Origin: Sphingobacterium tabacisoli
GTDB lineage: Bacteria > Bacteroidota > Bacteroidia > Sphingobacteriales > Sphingobacteriaceae
Length of the DNA stretch: 64,000 bases
Assembly: GCF_017908035.1 (NCBI RefSeq)
Contig: NZ_JAEQMU010000001.1
Location: forward strand, 372,001 to 436,000
Direction of reading: 5' to 3'
Made by a program: the position numbers and the translations under genes. Numbering within the stretch: position 1 is the stretch's first letter; each line of letters opens with the position of its first letter. The notes under the pieces are model-generated. The model was not told where the DNA came from. It made no database searches and worked only from the letters and a program-made list of their open reading frames with translations. This document shows positions 9,157-16,746 of this stretch, piece after piece.

Positions 9157-10491
9157 ATGGCAGAACAAGATTTAGCAATCAGCTATGCAAGACAGTCGCA
9201 ACTGACCCAACAATCGGGGATACAGCAACTGGTGTTGGCACATCAGTCTGAACTGGCAGAAGTGGCCAATGTCCCCTGTTTCTTTTGGGGAAGTTTGACT
9301 GACCCCTTATTGACTTCTAAATGCCTATTGACATTGTCCAAAGTCGTGCGATCCAGTTTTGGGCCTGTTCCTCCGAGTCTACGCGATCCTATCGTCTCTG
9401 CGGGAACCAACCAAATCCGTTTTGAAGGTTTTTCATCGTGTAACGGCGTGTATGCACGGTTGGATTTATTAGAAGACGCTATAGACGGCGAATTTATAGC
9501 AAGTGGTACGACCAACGTAGATTTCAATGAGCCTATGCTCAATGCTTTGAATGCAGTAAAAAAGACAGAAAAGATGGTGCTTGGAGTAGGAAGTCAAGAA
9601 GTCGCTATTAGTACAGATAAAGCCAAAGTCGTTGAGAAGAAAGTAACTTTACCACCGCGTTGGATCAAAGGGCTTACCTCTGTGCAGTTGTACCTGGCAG
9701 GTATGGAGGTACAGTTTGAGTTGAATAAGATACAGCTTATTCAGCTATTTCAGGGGATCCCTAAAGGTAATACGAAAGGAGAGTTTTACCTGACTAAGCG
9801 AGCCAATAGATTTATCTTTTCACCGATTGGTACAGGCGATGCCGTTCGTATTGGAGGCATACAACGATTGCGTTTACTGGAAGGACTTTTAACATACGCT
9901 GACAAATTGATCGTCTACCAGGAACAAGGAGGGGAGAGTGTTGCTTTTGTAGCCGATTTTGGGAAAATGAGACTTACACTGGCCTTGTCCCCTGATAGTT
10001 ATAGAGGTTTTTCAGGAGAGGGAAATGTTCTGGAAAATATGATCAAGGCTGTGCCTGATGAGTGGGTGCATGCCGTCAACGGACTGCTCAAATCCAATGA
10101 ATTATTCGATCCGACGATGTTGTCAATCGAACATGATGTTGATTTTGACACGATGGATACATTGTCTGCTTCATTGTCATCTATAGGCCTACTGGGCTAC
10201 GATTTACATAGCCATCAACATTATTACAGACGACTGCCCTTTAAGATGGAGCGTATTTTGGCATTAAATCCAAGGTTGAAAAATGCAAAGAAACTCGTTG
10301 CAACAGCAGGTGTTCAGTTTATAAAGAATACAGCATCTTATATAGAAGCTCGTGTAGATGGATCAGGAGTACAGCATACGGTCATCATTCAAGGAGAGAA
10401 GCACCAGTGCACCTGTAACTGGTTTACCAATCATCAGGGCAAAAGAGGACTGTGTAAGCATATCCTTGCCGTTAAAATGGTAAACGGTTAA
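9157..10491 (+). CDS. SWIM zinc-finger domain protein
   Basis: A 444-residue cytoplasmic protein. Its C-terminus holds a SWIM zinc site, CxC at 418/420 and CxH at 433/435 (CTCNWF...GLCKHILAVK). SWIM domains bind DNA or proteins. The upstream 400 residues match the layout of bacterial YehQ-like SWIM proteins, where the finger is terminal. It lies 4 bases after the WGR gene and before a strong terminator, making a two-gene operon. No MoxR ATPase or vWA gene is adjacent. The molecular role is unknown. Confidence 0.85.
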   Translation: MAEQDLAISYARQSQLTQQSGIQQLVLAHQSELAEVANVPCFFWGSLTDPLLTSKCLLTLSKVVRSSFGPVPPSLRDPIVSAGTNQIRFEGFSSCNGVYARLDLLEDAIDGEFIASGTTNVDFNEPMLNALNAVKKTEKMVLGVGSQEVAISTDKAKVVEKKVTLPPRWIKGLTSVQLYLAGMEVQFELNKIQLIQLFQGIPKGNTKGEFYLTKRANRFIFSPIGTGDAVRIGGIQRLRLLEGLLTYADKLIVYQEQGGESVAFVADFGKMRLTLALSPDSYRGFSGEGNVLENMIKAVPDEWVHAVNGLLKSNELFDPTMLSIEHDVDFDTMDTLSASLSSIGLLGYDLHSHQHYYRRLPFKMERILALNPRLKNAKKLVATAGVQFIKNTASYIEARVDGSGVQHTVIIQGEKHQCTCNWFTNHQGKRGLCKHILAVKMVNG

Positions 10492-10497
10492 ATAGAT

Positions 10498-10538
10498 TTT
10501 TTCCTTGACGGCCCCTAACGGTGGCTGTCAAGGAAAAA
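10498..10538 (+). terminator. Bidirectional terminator
   Basis: TTTTTCCTTGAC (10498-10509) pairs with GTCAAGGAAAAA (10527-10538). It is A/T flanked on both sides, so it can serve both the SWIM gene and the convergent YiiX-like gene. Confidence 0.85.
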
Positions 10539-10550
10539 CAGTTTCAGCTG

Positions 10551-11201
10551 TTATTTCTTACCCTCTAGGATACCGATACGGTGTATATTAGGATTGGCCG
10601 CTAGGCCATTGGGATTACATCCTAACTCGCCCTCAGGTACTTCCATACCCTGCTTCGTATAGAATTTTACCCAAAATTCATCGAAGTCACCTGTTTTGGG
10701 ATTCTTAAAGGTCATTGGCTCTAATTTAAACAGTCCTATCGGTCGAAAAGCCCGCTCTACAAAGTCTGAGCAGTAATACGAGCTATCGTTTAATCTATAG
10801 CTCCAGTTATAGGGCTTGCCTATCATCTGATGTGCTATGACCATCGCTTCTGGAATAGCATCTTTATATTTGTCATCAATGCGATATATCACATACTGTT
10901 GTAGCTCATGATGTTTTGCCATATTATCCAATGGCTCTCTCACACATCCTTTACTACTACTGGCGTGCAGGATGTAAGGAACTCCCTCTACGACTTCAAT
11001 AAGTCCCATATGGTCAAATGATGCGCTGGCCGTTCGTTGGGTGACACGGTTGATGGCTCCCGAAAGGCTTTCTGCCTGAGCTCCAACAAATAAGAGGTCA
11101 CCATGTTGAATGGTAATTCCTTTATAATTTAAACTGCTTTGTGCATGGACAGATAATACACTATACAGAAAAACAAAGACAACGAGTACTTTTTTTATCA
11201 T
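10551..11201 (-). CDS. Secreted YiiX/YebB-like NlpC/P60 cysteine hydrolase
   Basis: A periplasmic or exported enzyme of the permuted NlpC/P60 family. Residues 1-20 are a signal peptide ending VHAQ. The mature part shows the permuted order: GDLLFVG near residue 34, the catalytic histidine in FDHMGLIE (His64), and the catalytic cysteine in YYCSDFVERAF (Cys144). At 216 residues it matches the family. Relatives cleave amide or ester bonds in cell-wall peptides or lipids; the substrate here is not evident. It has its own leader. Confidence 0.82.
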   Translation of the reverse strand: MIKKVLVVFVFLYSVLSVHAQSSLNYKGITIQHGDLLFVGAQAESLSGAINRVTQRTASASFDHMGLIEVVEGVPYILHASSSKGCVREPLDNMAKHHELQQYVIYRIDDKYKDAIPEAMVIAHQMIGKPYNWSYRLNDSSYYCSDFVERAFRPIGLFKLEPMTFKNPKTGDFDEFWVKFYTKQGMEVPEGELGCNPNGLAANPNIHRIGILEGKK

Positions 11202-11398
11202 AGGTGCGAAGATATAGAATTATCGAGTTTAAGTGTAATGTATTCTTCATGTTGGCACAAAAAATATTAATACTTCTCTAGCTAAAATCTGATAGTTATA
11301 TCTCGTGTTTTATATTAAATTTACGTTTTAAAACGGTGAATTTCTCCTTTGAATAAGCGTGTTTTTTCCAAAAGAGGAGTTTATAATGATTCATAGCT

Positions 11399-12088
11399 AT
11401 GCAGTATAAACAAGAGATAAGCAGGTTGTATAATCTGTCAGAAGATAGCCAGGGTTTTCATGATCAGGTGATTGCGGAACTTGAAGGACGATTGGGTATC
11501 AAACTTCCGAATGCCTTAAAAAACTATTATGTGACATTAGGTAAACATGAAAACTTAAACTATGCCTACAATAGACTGTTGTTACCTGACGACGAAGTCG
11601 GATTTTCGAAAGATAGGTATCTCCTGTTTTTTGAAGAATATCAAGCTGTGGTTTCCTGGGGTATAAAAGAAACGGATTTGCAATATGAAAATCCTCCGGT
11701 TTGGGGAAACTCGGGGACTGATGATGAGCCGGATTGGTACTTGGAGGCGGATACTACAGAAAAGTTTTTGTTGCTAATGGCTATATATAATGGTACTTTG
11801 GGAGGTTTACCTTATAATGCCAATTGCCTTGAGCCTATCGATTCAGAAATTGTAAAAATGATTAAGCAAAATTGGACATTTGTTCCTGATGTTTCTTATG
11901 ATAGACAGCAGGTATATACGGATGGTTTTTACGAGGTAATCAGTTTGTCATTTGATGAGGGGGAAAATTGCACAGGTGTATTTATTGGAACCAGCGATCA
12001 AGAGCGTTTTGATGGCTTGTTAGACCGTATCGCTATTGATTGGTCTTATACCTCTTATGAAGATGAGGATTGGGATGAAGAGGAATAA
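11399..12088 (+). CDS. SMI1/KNR4 (SUKH) family protein
   Basis: A 229-residue cytoplasmic acidic protein. The N-terminal half shows the SUKH pattern: ELEGRLGIKLPNALKNYYVTLGK, aromatic and Gly-rich turns, then FFEEYQAVVSWGI and PPVWGNSGT. SUKH proteins are known in bacteria as immunity proteins against polymorphic nuclease toxins. No toxin gene is adjacent. The tail is very acidic (YEDEDWDEEE). It ends before a perfect inverted-repeat terminator. Family call good, role inferred. Confidence 0.75.
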   Translation: MQYKQEISRLYNLSEDSQGFHDQVIAELEGRLGIKLPNALKNYYVTLGKHENLNYAYNRLLLPDDEVGFSKDRYLLFFEEYQAVVSWGIKETDLQYENPPVWGNSGTDDEPDWYLEADTTEKFLLLMAIYNGTLGGLPYNANCLEPIDSEIVKMIKQNWTFVPDVSYDRQQVYTDGFYEVISLSFDEGENCTGVFIGTSDQERFDGLLDRIAIDWSYTSYEDEDWDEEE

Positions 12089-12107
12089 TGTATTCCAATC
12101 TCTATGT

Positions 12108-12145
12108 ACTATTCTCTACCTAAGGTATACAAGGTAGAGAATAGT
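12108..12145 (+). terminator. Bidirectional terminator
   Basis: A perfect 14-bp stem, ACTATTCTCTACCT (12108-12121) with AGGTAGAGAATAGT (12132-12145), between the convergent SUKH and yceI-like genes. It has no long T run. Confidence 0.75.
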
Positions 12146-12154
12146 ATTAAAATG

Positions 12155-12832
12155 CTATTTTTTAGCGTGTATATTCAACTCGATGTCTATCTCTTGAGAG
12201 ATTACCCAGTCTTTAGGATCTCCGTCTGTTCCGTATGTCAATCCCCAATCCTGTCTATTGATTGTAAATTTTGATATCACATGTACAGTGTCGGCAGTGA
12301 TATCTACTTTTGCTGGAAATGTAACGTTTACAGTTTTGTCTTTAATGGTTAGGTTACCACTGATAATATTAGTTGCTCCTTCTATTACGCTTTTATCGCT
12401 AGCCTTGTCAAAAGCCGTAACTCCTGTAATTTCAAATTTAGCTGTTGGAAATTTGTCCGATTGGAAGAAATCTTCGTTTTTTAGATGCTCATCTAAGTTA
12501 GCCGCTGTTTTACCTCCTGTTTTGGCCAGATCTACCGATTTTTCGTCGGTTGCTACGGAGGTGATATCTATTGTAACTGAACCACCTGTTATTGTATTAT
12601 TCTCTACAGCTACTGTACCTTCCGTTTTCAACGTACCGAATCTTGGATCAAAACCACCCTTATGGTATCCTGTCCATTTTAGCGAACTTTGATCCTGGTC
12701 CAATACATATGTTGTCCCTTTCTGCTCCGCTACCTCCTGTTGGCTGTTGGTTGCCGTTTTATCACCACCTGATCCCTGACAAGAAACAAATATTGTTGCT
12801 GCTACGAATGCTAAAATAAACGTCTTTTTCAT
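12155..12832 (-). CDS. YceI-family lipoprotein
   Basis: A periplasmic or outer-membrane lipocalin-like protein that binds isoprenoid or other amphiphilic molecules in characterised members. The signal peptide ends in a lipobox with Cys19 (VSCQGS). The YceI domain spans about residues 40-225: it starts with LDQDQSSLKWTGYHKGG, contains HLKNEDFFQSDKFPTAKFE and ends INRQDWGLTYG...IDIELNIHAKK. It is divergent from an HxlR regulator, with twin palindromes between them, so redox or electrophile control of yceI by that regulator is likely. Confidence 0.9.
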   Translation of the reverse strand: MKKTFILAFVAATIFVSCQGSGGDKTATNSQQEVAEQKGTTYVLDQDQSSLKWTGYHKGGFDPRFGTLKTEGTVAVENNTITGGSVTIDITSVATDEKSVDLAKTGGKTAANLDEHLKNEDFFQSDKFPTAKFEITGVTAFDKASDKSVIEGATNIISGNLTIKDKTVNVTFPAKVDITADTVHVISKFTINRQDWGLTYGTDGDPKDWVISQEIDIELNIHAKK

Positions 12833-12866
12833 TTTGTATATCTTTTGTTGTTTGATTTTATGTCCG

Positions 12867-12893
12867 CAAATCTAATGCAAAGTCACTGTACAA
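12867..12893 (-). promoter_or_regulatory. Putative yceI promoter
   Basis: TAGATTTG at 12874-12867 on the minus strand matches TAnnTTTG. A TTG at 12893-12891 is only 16 bases upstream, shorter than usual. The box is 34 bases before the ATG. Confidence 0.4.
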
Positions 12894-12902
12894 TCAGCAT
12901 TG

Positions 12903-12940
12903 GTTTCCTTTTGGAAACTACTTTCCTATTGGGAAGTACT
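12903..12940. promoter_or_regulatory. Twin palindromic operators for the HxlR regulator
   Basis: Two neighbouring inverted repeats: GTTTCC-TTTT-GGAAAC (12903-12918, perfect) and ACTTTCC-TATT-GGGAAGT (12920-12937, one mismatch pair). Their centres are 18 bases apart, placing them on nearly the same helix face. They lie between the divergent yceI and hxlR genes and overlap the hxlR promoter -33 region. Confidence 0.65.
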
Positions 12941-12959
12941 GTAGAGTTCCATAACTTTG
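12929..12959 (+). promoter_or_regulatory. Putative hxlR promoter
   Basis: TTG (12929-12931), 20 bases, then TAACTTTG (12952-12959), an exact Bacteroidota consensus match. The -33 element is inside the second palindrome, consistent with autorepression. The leader to the ATG at 13133 is long (about 165 bases) and holds no convincing gene. Confidence 0.55.
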
Positions 12960-13132
12960 TAAATAAAGAGAACAGATAATAGTAAGTCATAATAATATGA
13001 GATATCCATGTAGTCGAGTCTGCAGAGGCACGAATGACCGCGAAGCAGCATGCACACTATTTCACAATACTCCCGTGCATAATATAGGTTGGATATTCCA
13101 TATGACAGATAAAAAAACAGATATATACACAT

Positions 13133-13510
13133 ATGAAAAAGAAGCTATCGGTAAATTATAGTGAGACCTGTAAAACAAGAATAACTGCGATTAAAGACAC
13201 GATGGAGATCCTTTCAGGCAAATGGAAGTTCCATATTTTGGGAACTTTACTCGAAACGGATAGAATGCGTTTCATGGATCTGTTGCGAGAGGTGGAGGGG
13301 ATTGGTTCTAAGATGCTGTCAAAAGAACTGCAGGACATGGAAATAAATCAATTAGTAACCAGGACAGTTCAACAGACTAAGCCTATCACGGTCGTATATG
13401 AGATTACGGAGTATGGCAAGACATTGGGGCCGATTATTGATGAAATCGCAAAATGGGGAATTTCCTACCGTAACTCATTGCATAATCCACAGGATAGAGA
13501 AACCGCTTGA
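13133..13510 (+). CDS. HxlR-family winged-helix regulator
   Basis: A 125-residue cytoplasmic transcription factor. It shows the HxlR core: MEILSGKWKFHILGTLLE, FMDLLREVEGIGSKMLSKELQDME (the recognition region) and YEITEYGKTLGPIIDEIAKWG. A single Cys13 sits just before the core, at the position of the redox-sensing cysteine in many family members. It is divergent from yceI with likely binding sites between. Family call is firm; the inducing signal is inferred only. Confidence 0.92.
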   Translation: MKKKLSVNYSETCKTRITAIKDTMEILSGKWKFHILGTLLETDRMRFMDLLREVEGIGSKMLSKELQDMEINQLVTRTVQQTKPITVVYEITEYGKTLGPIIDEIAKWGISYRNSLHNPQDRETA

Positions 13511-13590
13511 TTTTTGGGCAATCGATTGACTTTTTCTAGGATAAGGAGAGTTCCCTTTAACTTTTTATCTTTACGAAAAGGCTAATTTGA

Positions 13591-14892
13591 ATGAATAGAA
13601 AAGGATTTTTATACGTATTGCTGACGTCCGCATCAATGTGTTTGACTGGATTCGTAAACGGACAGACCAATGAGAATATAATCAGTGATTATAACCACAT
13701 ACCTTTAGCAGGAAACGCATTTATAACAAAAGGAAGTGGAGCTCAGATTTCGAGAATAAACGGTTTGACAGATTGGACTAACCAAGAAGCCGTTACTTCG
13801 GTATACTTTAGAGTACAGGAACCGGGTAAGATAGGGCTTAGGTTACAAGCTTCAGTTGGAGATTGCACCCCATCCATAATAAAAATGACGGCTATGGGCC
13901 AGCATAAAACGGTAGATTTAGGAGAGGCAAAAGAAAAACTAAACCAAGAGCTACAGATTGAAGTTAAGGAACCTGGCTATGTACGCGTAGATTTACAAGG
14001 TCTACACAAAACAGGCAATACGTTTGGAGATATATCGCATTTACTGGTATTACAGGAGAAAGGTAAAAAAGAATTATTGTATGCCAATGATGCGGAGTAT
14101 TATTATTGGGCGCGTAGGGGACCATCTTGCAATATCAACTATAGTATTCCTAGTGACGGCGATGTTAGCTATTACTATAATGAGATAACCGTGCCTCTTG
14201 GGCAAGATAAAGTAGGGTCTTATTTCATGGCGAATGGTTTTGGCGAAGGTTACTTTGGAATACAGGTCAACTCGGAATCGGAAAGAAGGATTTTGTTTTC
14301 TGTATGGAGCCCGTTTCATACAGATGACCCTAAGAGCATTCCGGATGAGCAGAAAATCAAGTTACTGAAGAAAGGAAAAGAAGTGCGCACTGGAGAATTT
14401 GGTAACGAGGGATCTGGTGGTCAGAGCTATCGAAAGTACCAATGGAAGGCCGGCCAGACCTATAAGTTCCTATTAAAAGGAGTGCCCGATGGAAAGGGAA
14501 ATACAGATTACACAGCTTGGTTCTTCGAGCCAGAACAAAAGGAATGGAGTCTGATTGCGAGTTTCAAGCGTCCCAAAACAAATACCTATTTAAAGCGATT
14601 CCATAGTTTCCTGGAGAATTTTATTCCCGAGCAAGGGTACCAGGGTAGACAAGTGCAGTTTAAAAATCAGTGGGTCTACGATGGTCAATGGAAGACGGTC
14701 CAATCGGCATCATTCAGTGTTGACAATACTTATCGTGCCCATCAACGGGTCGACGCCATCGGTGGGTTGACTACAGAGGGCTATTTTCTGCAAAATGGAG
14801 GTTTTTTTAATGAGTCGGTAGTTCCGGGTACTAAATTTGAATTTAATACGAACAGTAAAGCACCTAATATTGATTTTGATAGGTTGCCTTAA
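13591..14892 (+). CDS. Secreted DUF3472 protein with N-terminal DUF5077
   Basis: A 433-residue exported protein. Residues 1-24 are a signal peptide ending VNGQ. The next 130 residues look like a DUF5077 beta domain (IPLAGNAFITKGSG, VYFRVQEPGKIGLRL), and the rest like DUF3472 (GDVSYYYNEITVP, GYFGIQVNSESERRILFSVWSPF). These two domains occur together in Bacteroidota and are thought to act on or bind carbohydrate, without proven activity. A TATCTTTA box lies near 13566. An inverted repeat follows the stop. Confidence 0.82.
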   Translation: MNRKGFLYVLLTSASMCLTGFVNGQTNENIISDYNHIPLAGNAFITKGSGAQISRINGLTDWTNQEAVTSVYFRVQEPGKIGLRLQASVGDCTPSIIKMTAMGQHKTVDLGEAKEKLNQELQIEVKEPGYVRVDLQGLHKTGNTFGDISHLLVLQEKGKKELLYANDAEYYYWARRGPSCNINYSIPSDGDVSYYYNEITVPLGQDKVGSYFMANGFGEGYFGIQVNSESERRILFSVWSPFHTDDPKSIPDEQKIKLLKKGKEVRTGEFGNEGSGGQSYRKYQWKAGQTYKFLLKGVPDGKGNTDYTAWFFEPEQKEWSLIASFKRPKTNTYLKRFHSFLENFIPEQGYQGRQVQFKNQWVYDGQWKTVQSASFSVDNTYRAHQRVDAIGGLTTEGYFLQNGGFFNESVVPGTKFEFNTNSKAPNIDFDRLP

Positions 14893-14900
14893 TAACCTTT

Positions 14901-14942
14901 TATCCAGACAGCCAATTGATCTAATGAGGGGCTGCCTGGATA
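14901..14942. terminator. Inverted repeat after the DUF3472 gene
   Basis: TATCCAGACAGCC (14901-14913) pairs with GGCTGCCTGGATA (14930-14942), 12 of 13 positions. There is no T run, so terminator function is less sure. Confidence 0.5.
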
Positions 14943-15006
14943 TATGTCCTCACGTGCGACTTTATTACTAGAGCCTCATAGAATTTCTCTGATACCAGTT
15001 AATGCA

Positions 15007-16053
15007 CTACCGAGTCGTTGTTTCTTTAGCTGTCTTTCTGATAATAACACTGGCGCTGCCTAGATCTGGTATCCACCTGTAGGTTTCGTCTTCCATATAC
15101 CTGTCAGCCAATCGAACAGATTTAGGGTCCGCCCCCTCTAGTATTTCATTACGATAATAGACTTTATTCTTGTCTTTAGCGTAGGCGGTATACCCACTAT
15201 TCCCTGGATATTGGTACACCGAAAATGTAGCGAAATCCACGCCGGTTAACAACGCACCTTCGCAGTATATTTGACGATCCACCATCATATAGATGTTGTC
15301 TGGGGGGAAGAACTTTAAGCTAGAAAGGTCTTCTATCGGTATTTTGGTAAAAGATTCTTTTTTTGTGACGTAATACAGTGCATTAGGAGTCTGAAGCACC
15401 CGGTTAGAATAAACAATTTGGCTATTCAGCAGCCCTGGTGCCGGAATTTTTTCTAAAGAAGTGTTTTTATACGCTGATTTGAGCCAATAGATATTGTCCT
15501 TGTCTATATAAAACCTGCTATCCTCATCGATTGATTTAAAGGTGTCATAATCCACCGATATGATCGTATCGCCCACAAAATAATTACGATTGTCCTTATA
15601 CCAAAACCAGTTGCCGTTTCCTTTGAGGTTATCTGCGATTCGATACGTTTTTGGATCAGCTCCTTCAATAATACTCCATGGCTCCCTAAACTTATAAACA
15701 TGGTATTGGTCTTTCACGATAGCGATCGAACCGTAATCAGTTTTTACATCGTCCGTTATTTCAAAAGTAGCATAATCTATATTACGGATTACGTCGCCAC
15801 GATAAAAAAAATGGTGTTTATCTTTTGCATATCCCGGCCATTGTAGCGGAACGAACGTATCTTTGTCTGCATTTACCGTTTTGTATTTATTATCCCAAGG
15901 CAATTTAGGGACTCCAGGCCCTGAAGACTCATAGCGATAGACGATTTCGTTGCCATCAAGAAAATATAGACTCCCCAGTGGCTTGATTTTCTTACAGGAC
16001 ACAAGGCTTAAAAAAATAAACAGAGCGGGGATAATGTTACATATCGTTTTCAT
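15007..16053 (-). CDS. DKNYY-repeat lipoprotein
   Basis: A 348-residue lipoprotein with signal peptide and lipobox (LVSCKKIK, Cys20). The body is a chain of DKNYY-type repeats in which a short strand such as YAKDKHHFFYRG, YKDNRNYFVG or YAKDKNKVYYRN alternates with phrases like DYATFEI and GADPKSVRLAD. Such proteins are surface or periplasmic in Bacteroidota and other groups; their function is unknown. It is divergent from the first SusC/SusD pair across a 690-base gap. Confidence 0.82.
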   Translation of the reverse strand: MKTICNIIPALFIFLSLVSCKKIKPLGSLYFLDGNEIVYRYESSGPGVPKLPWDNKYKTVNADKDTFVPLQWPGYAKDKHHFFYRGDVIRNIDYATFEITDDVKTDYGSIAIVKDQYHVYKFREPWSIIEGADPKTYRIADNLKGNGNWFWYKDNRNYFVGDTIISVDYDTFKSIDEDSRFYIDKDNIYWLKSAYKNTSLEKIPAPGLLNSQIVYSNRVLQTPNALYYVTKKESFTKIPIEDLSSLKFFPPDNIYMMVDRQIYCEGALLTGVDFATFSVYQYPGNSGYTAYAKDKNKVYYRNEILEGADPKSVRLADRYMEDETYRWIPDLGSASVIIRKTAKETTTR

Positions 16054-16544
16054 TGGTTTTTCTTTCTAGCTGTCTTTAACTATTTTGTGTCTTACTGCAA
16101 ATATATAAAATCATTAACCATTTCTCTTTTAGCTTAATTCCCATCAAGAGAAAGCTTTTAAGGTTTTAAATTTCTCGAATAGCGTTGTGTCCGCCTCTAG
16201 TTTGTACGGATAGGATTCATACGTATTACGAATATATTCAAACTTTGCTTAGGACACAATTAGGAGGGATGTATATGCGATGTATGATTGAGAGGGAATA
16301 GGGTAAAACTAGTATTGTTACAGTCAAAAAGGGCTAACGTTTTAAAAGCCAGGTTATTTGTAACTTGTTAATGGAAACAATGCATTTTTTTAAAAATTGA
16401 AAAATAAATTTGTCCATTACTAATGCTTTTTCTAAATTAGTGCTATTATAAACCTTTTATCAAATATTTAAATAATAAATACAACAAGCGTAGATAGTAC
16501 GTCTTACTGGTTGTAAAGCAATGTGCCACGTTTTTGATCTTTTT
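16054..16544. other. Long AT-rich intergenic region before susC
   Basis: I see no gene here. The stretch is AT-rich, full of stop codons in all frames, and contains no obvious RNA structure. It probably holds the promoters for the DKNYY gene and, at its right end, the control region of the SusC/SusD pair. Confidence 0.5.
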
Positions 16545-16630
16545 ACGGTAACGTTAACATAGCGCAGTAGAGCTACCTTTTAGATTTTAACTATCTCCTT
16601 TGAGAAGCAAGAATGTTTTTCGGTAACGTT
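16545..16630 (+). promoter_or_regulatory. Repeated CGGTAACGTT operator candidates
   Basis: The 10-mer CGGTAACGTT occurs at 16546-16555 and 16621-16630, 75 bases apart, each time after a T run. The centre AACGTT is self-complementary and the first copy extends to a near-palindrome (GGTAACGTTAAC). LacI-family operators commonly have such a CG-centred palindrome. The copies lie 117 and 192 bases ahead of the susC start. Confidence 0.5.
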
Positions 16631-16746
16631 CACGAGTTTTGCGGAATAAGATTATTCAGCTTCTTAAAACATGGCTTATTTGAGCGTTGCGCTTTAGTAA
16701 AATTAATTATGAAAAGAATAACCACCACTTAAACATAGCATACATT

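Noticed and set aside
12926..13132. 68-codon minus-strand ORF in the hxlR leader
   Set aside because: Lies over the operator and promoter region, rich in Tyr and Cys in a manner typical of random AT-rich sequence.
16687..16746. 20 extra codons before the first SusC
   Set aside because: The signal peptide starts at 16747/16750; the upstream part has no secretion or coding character.
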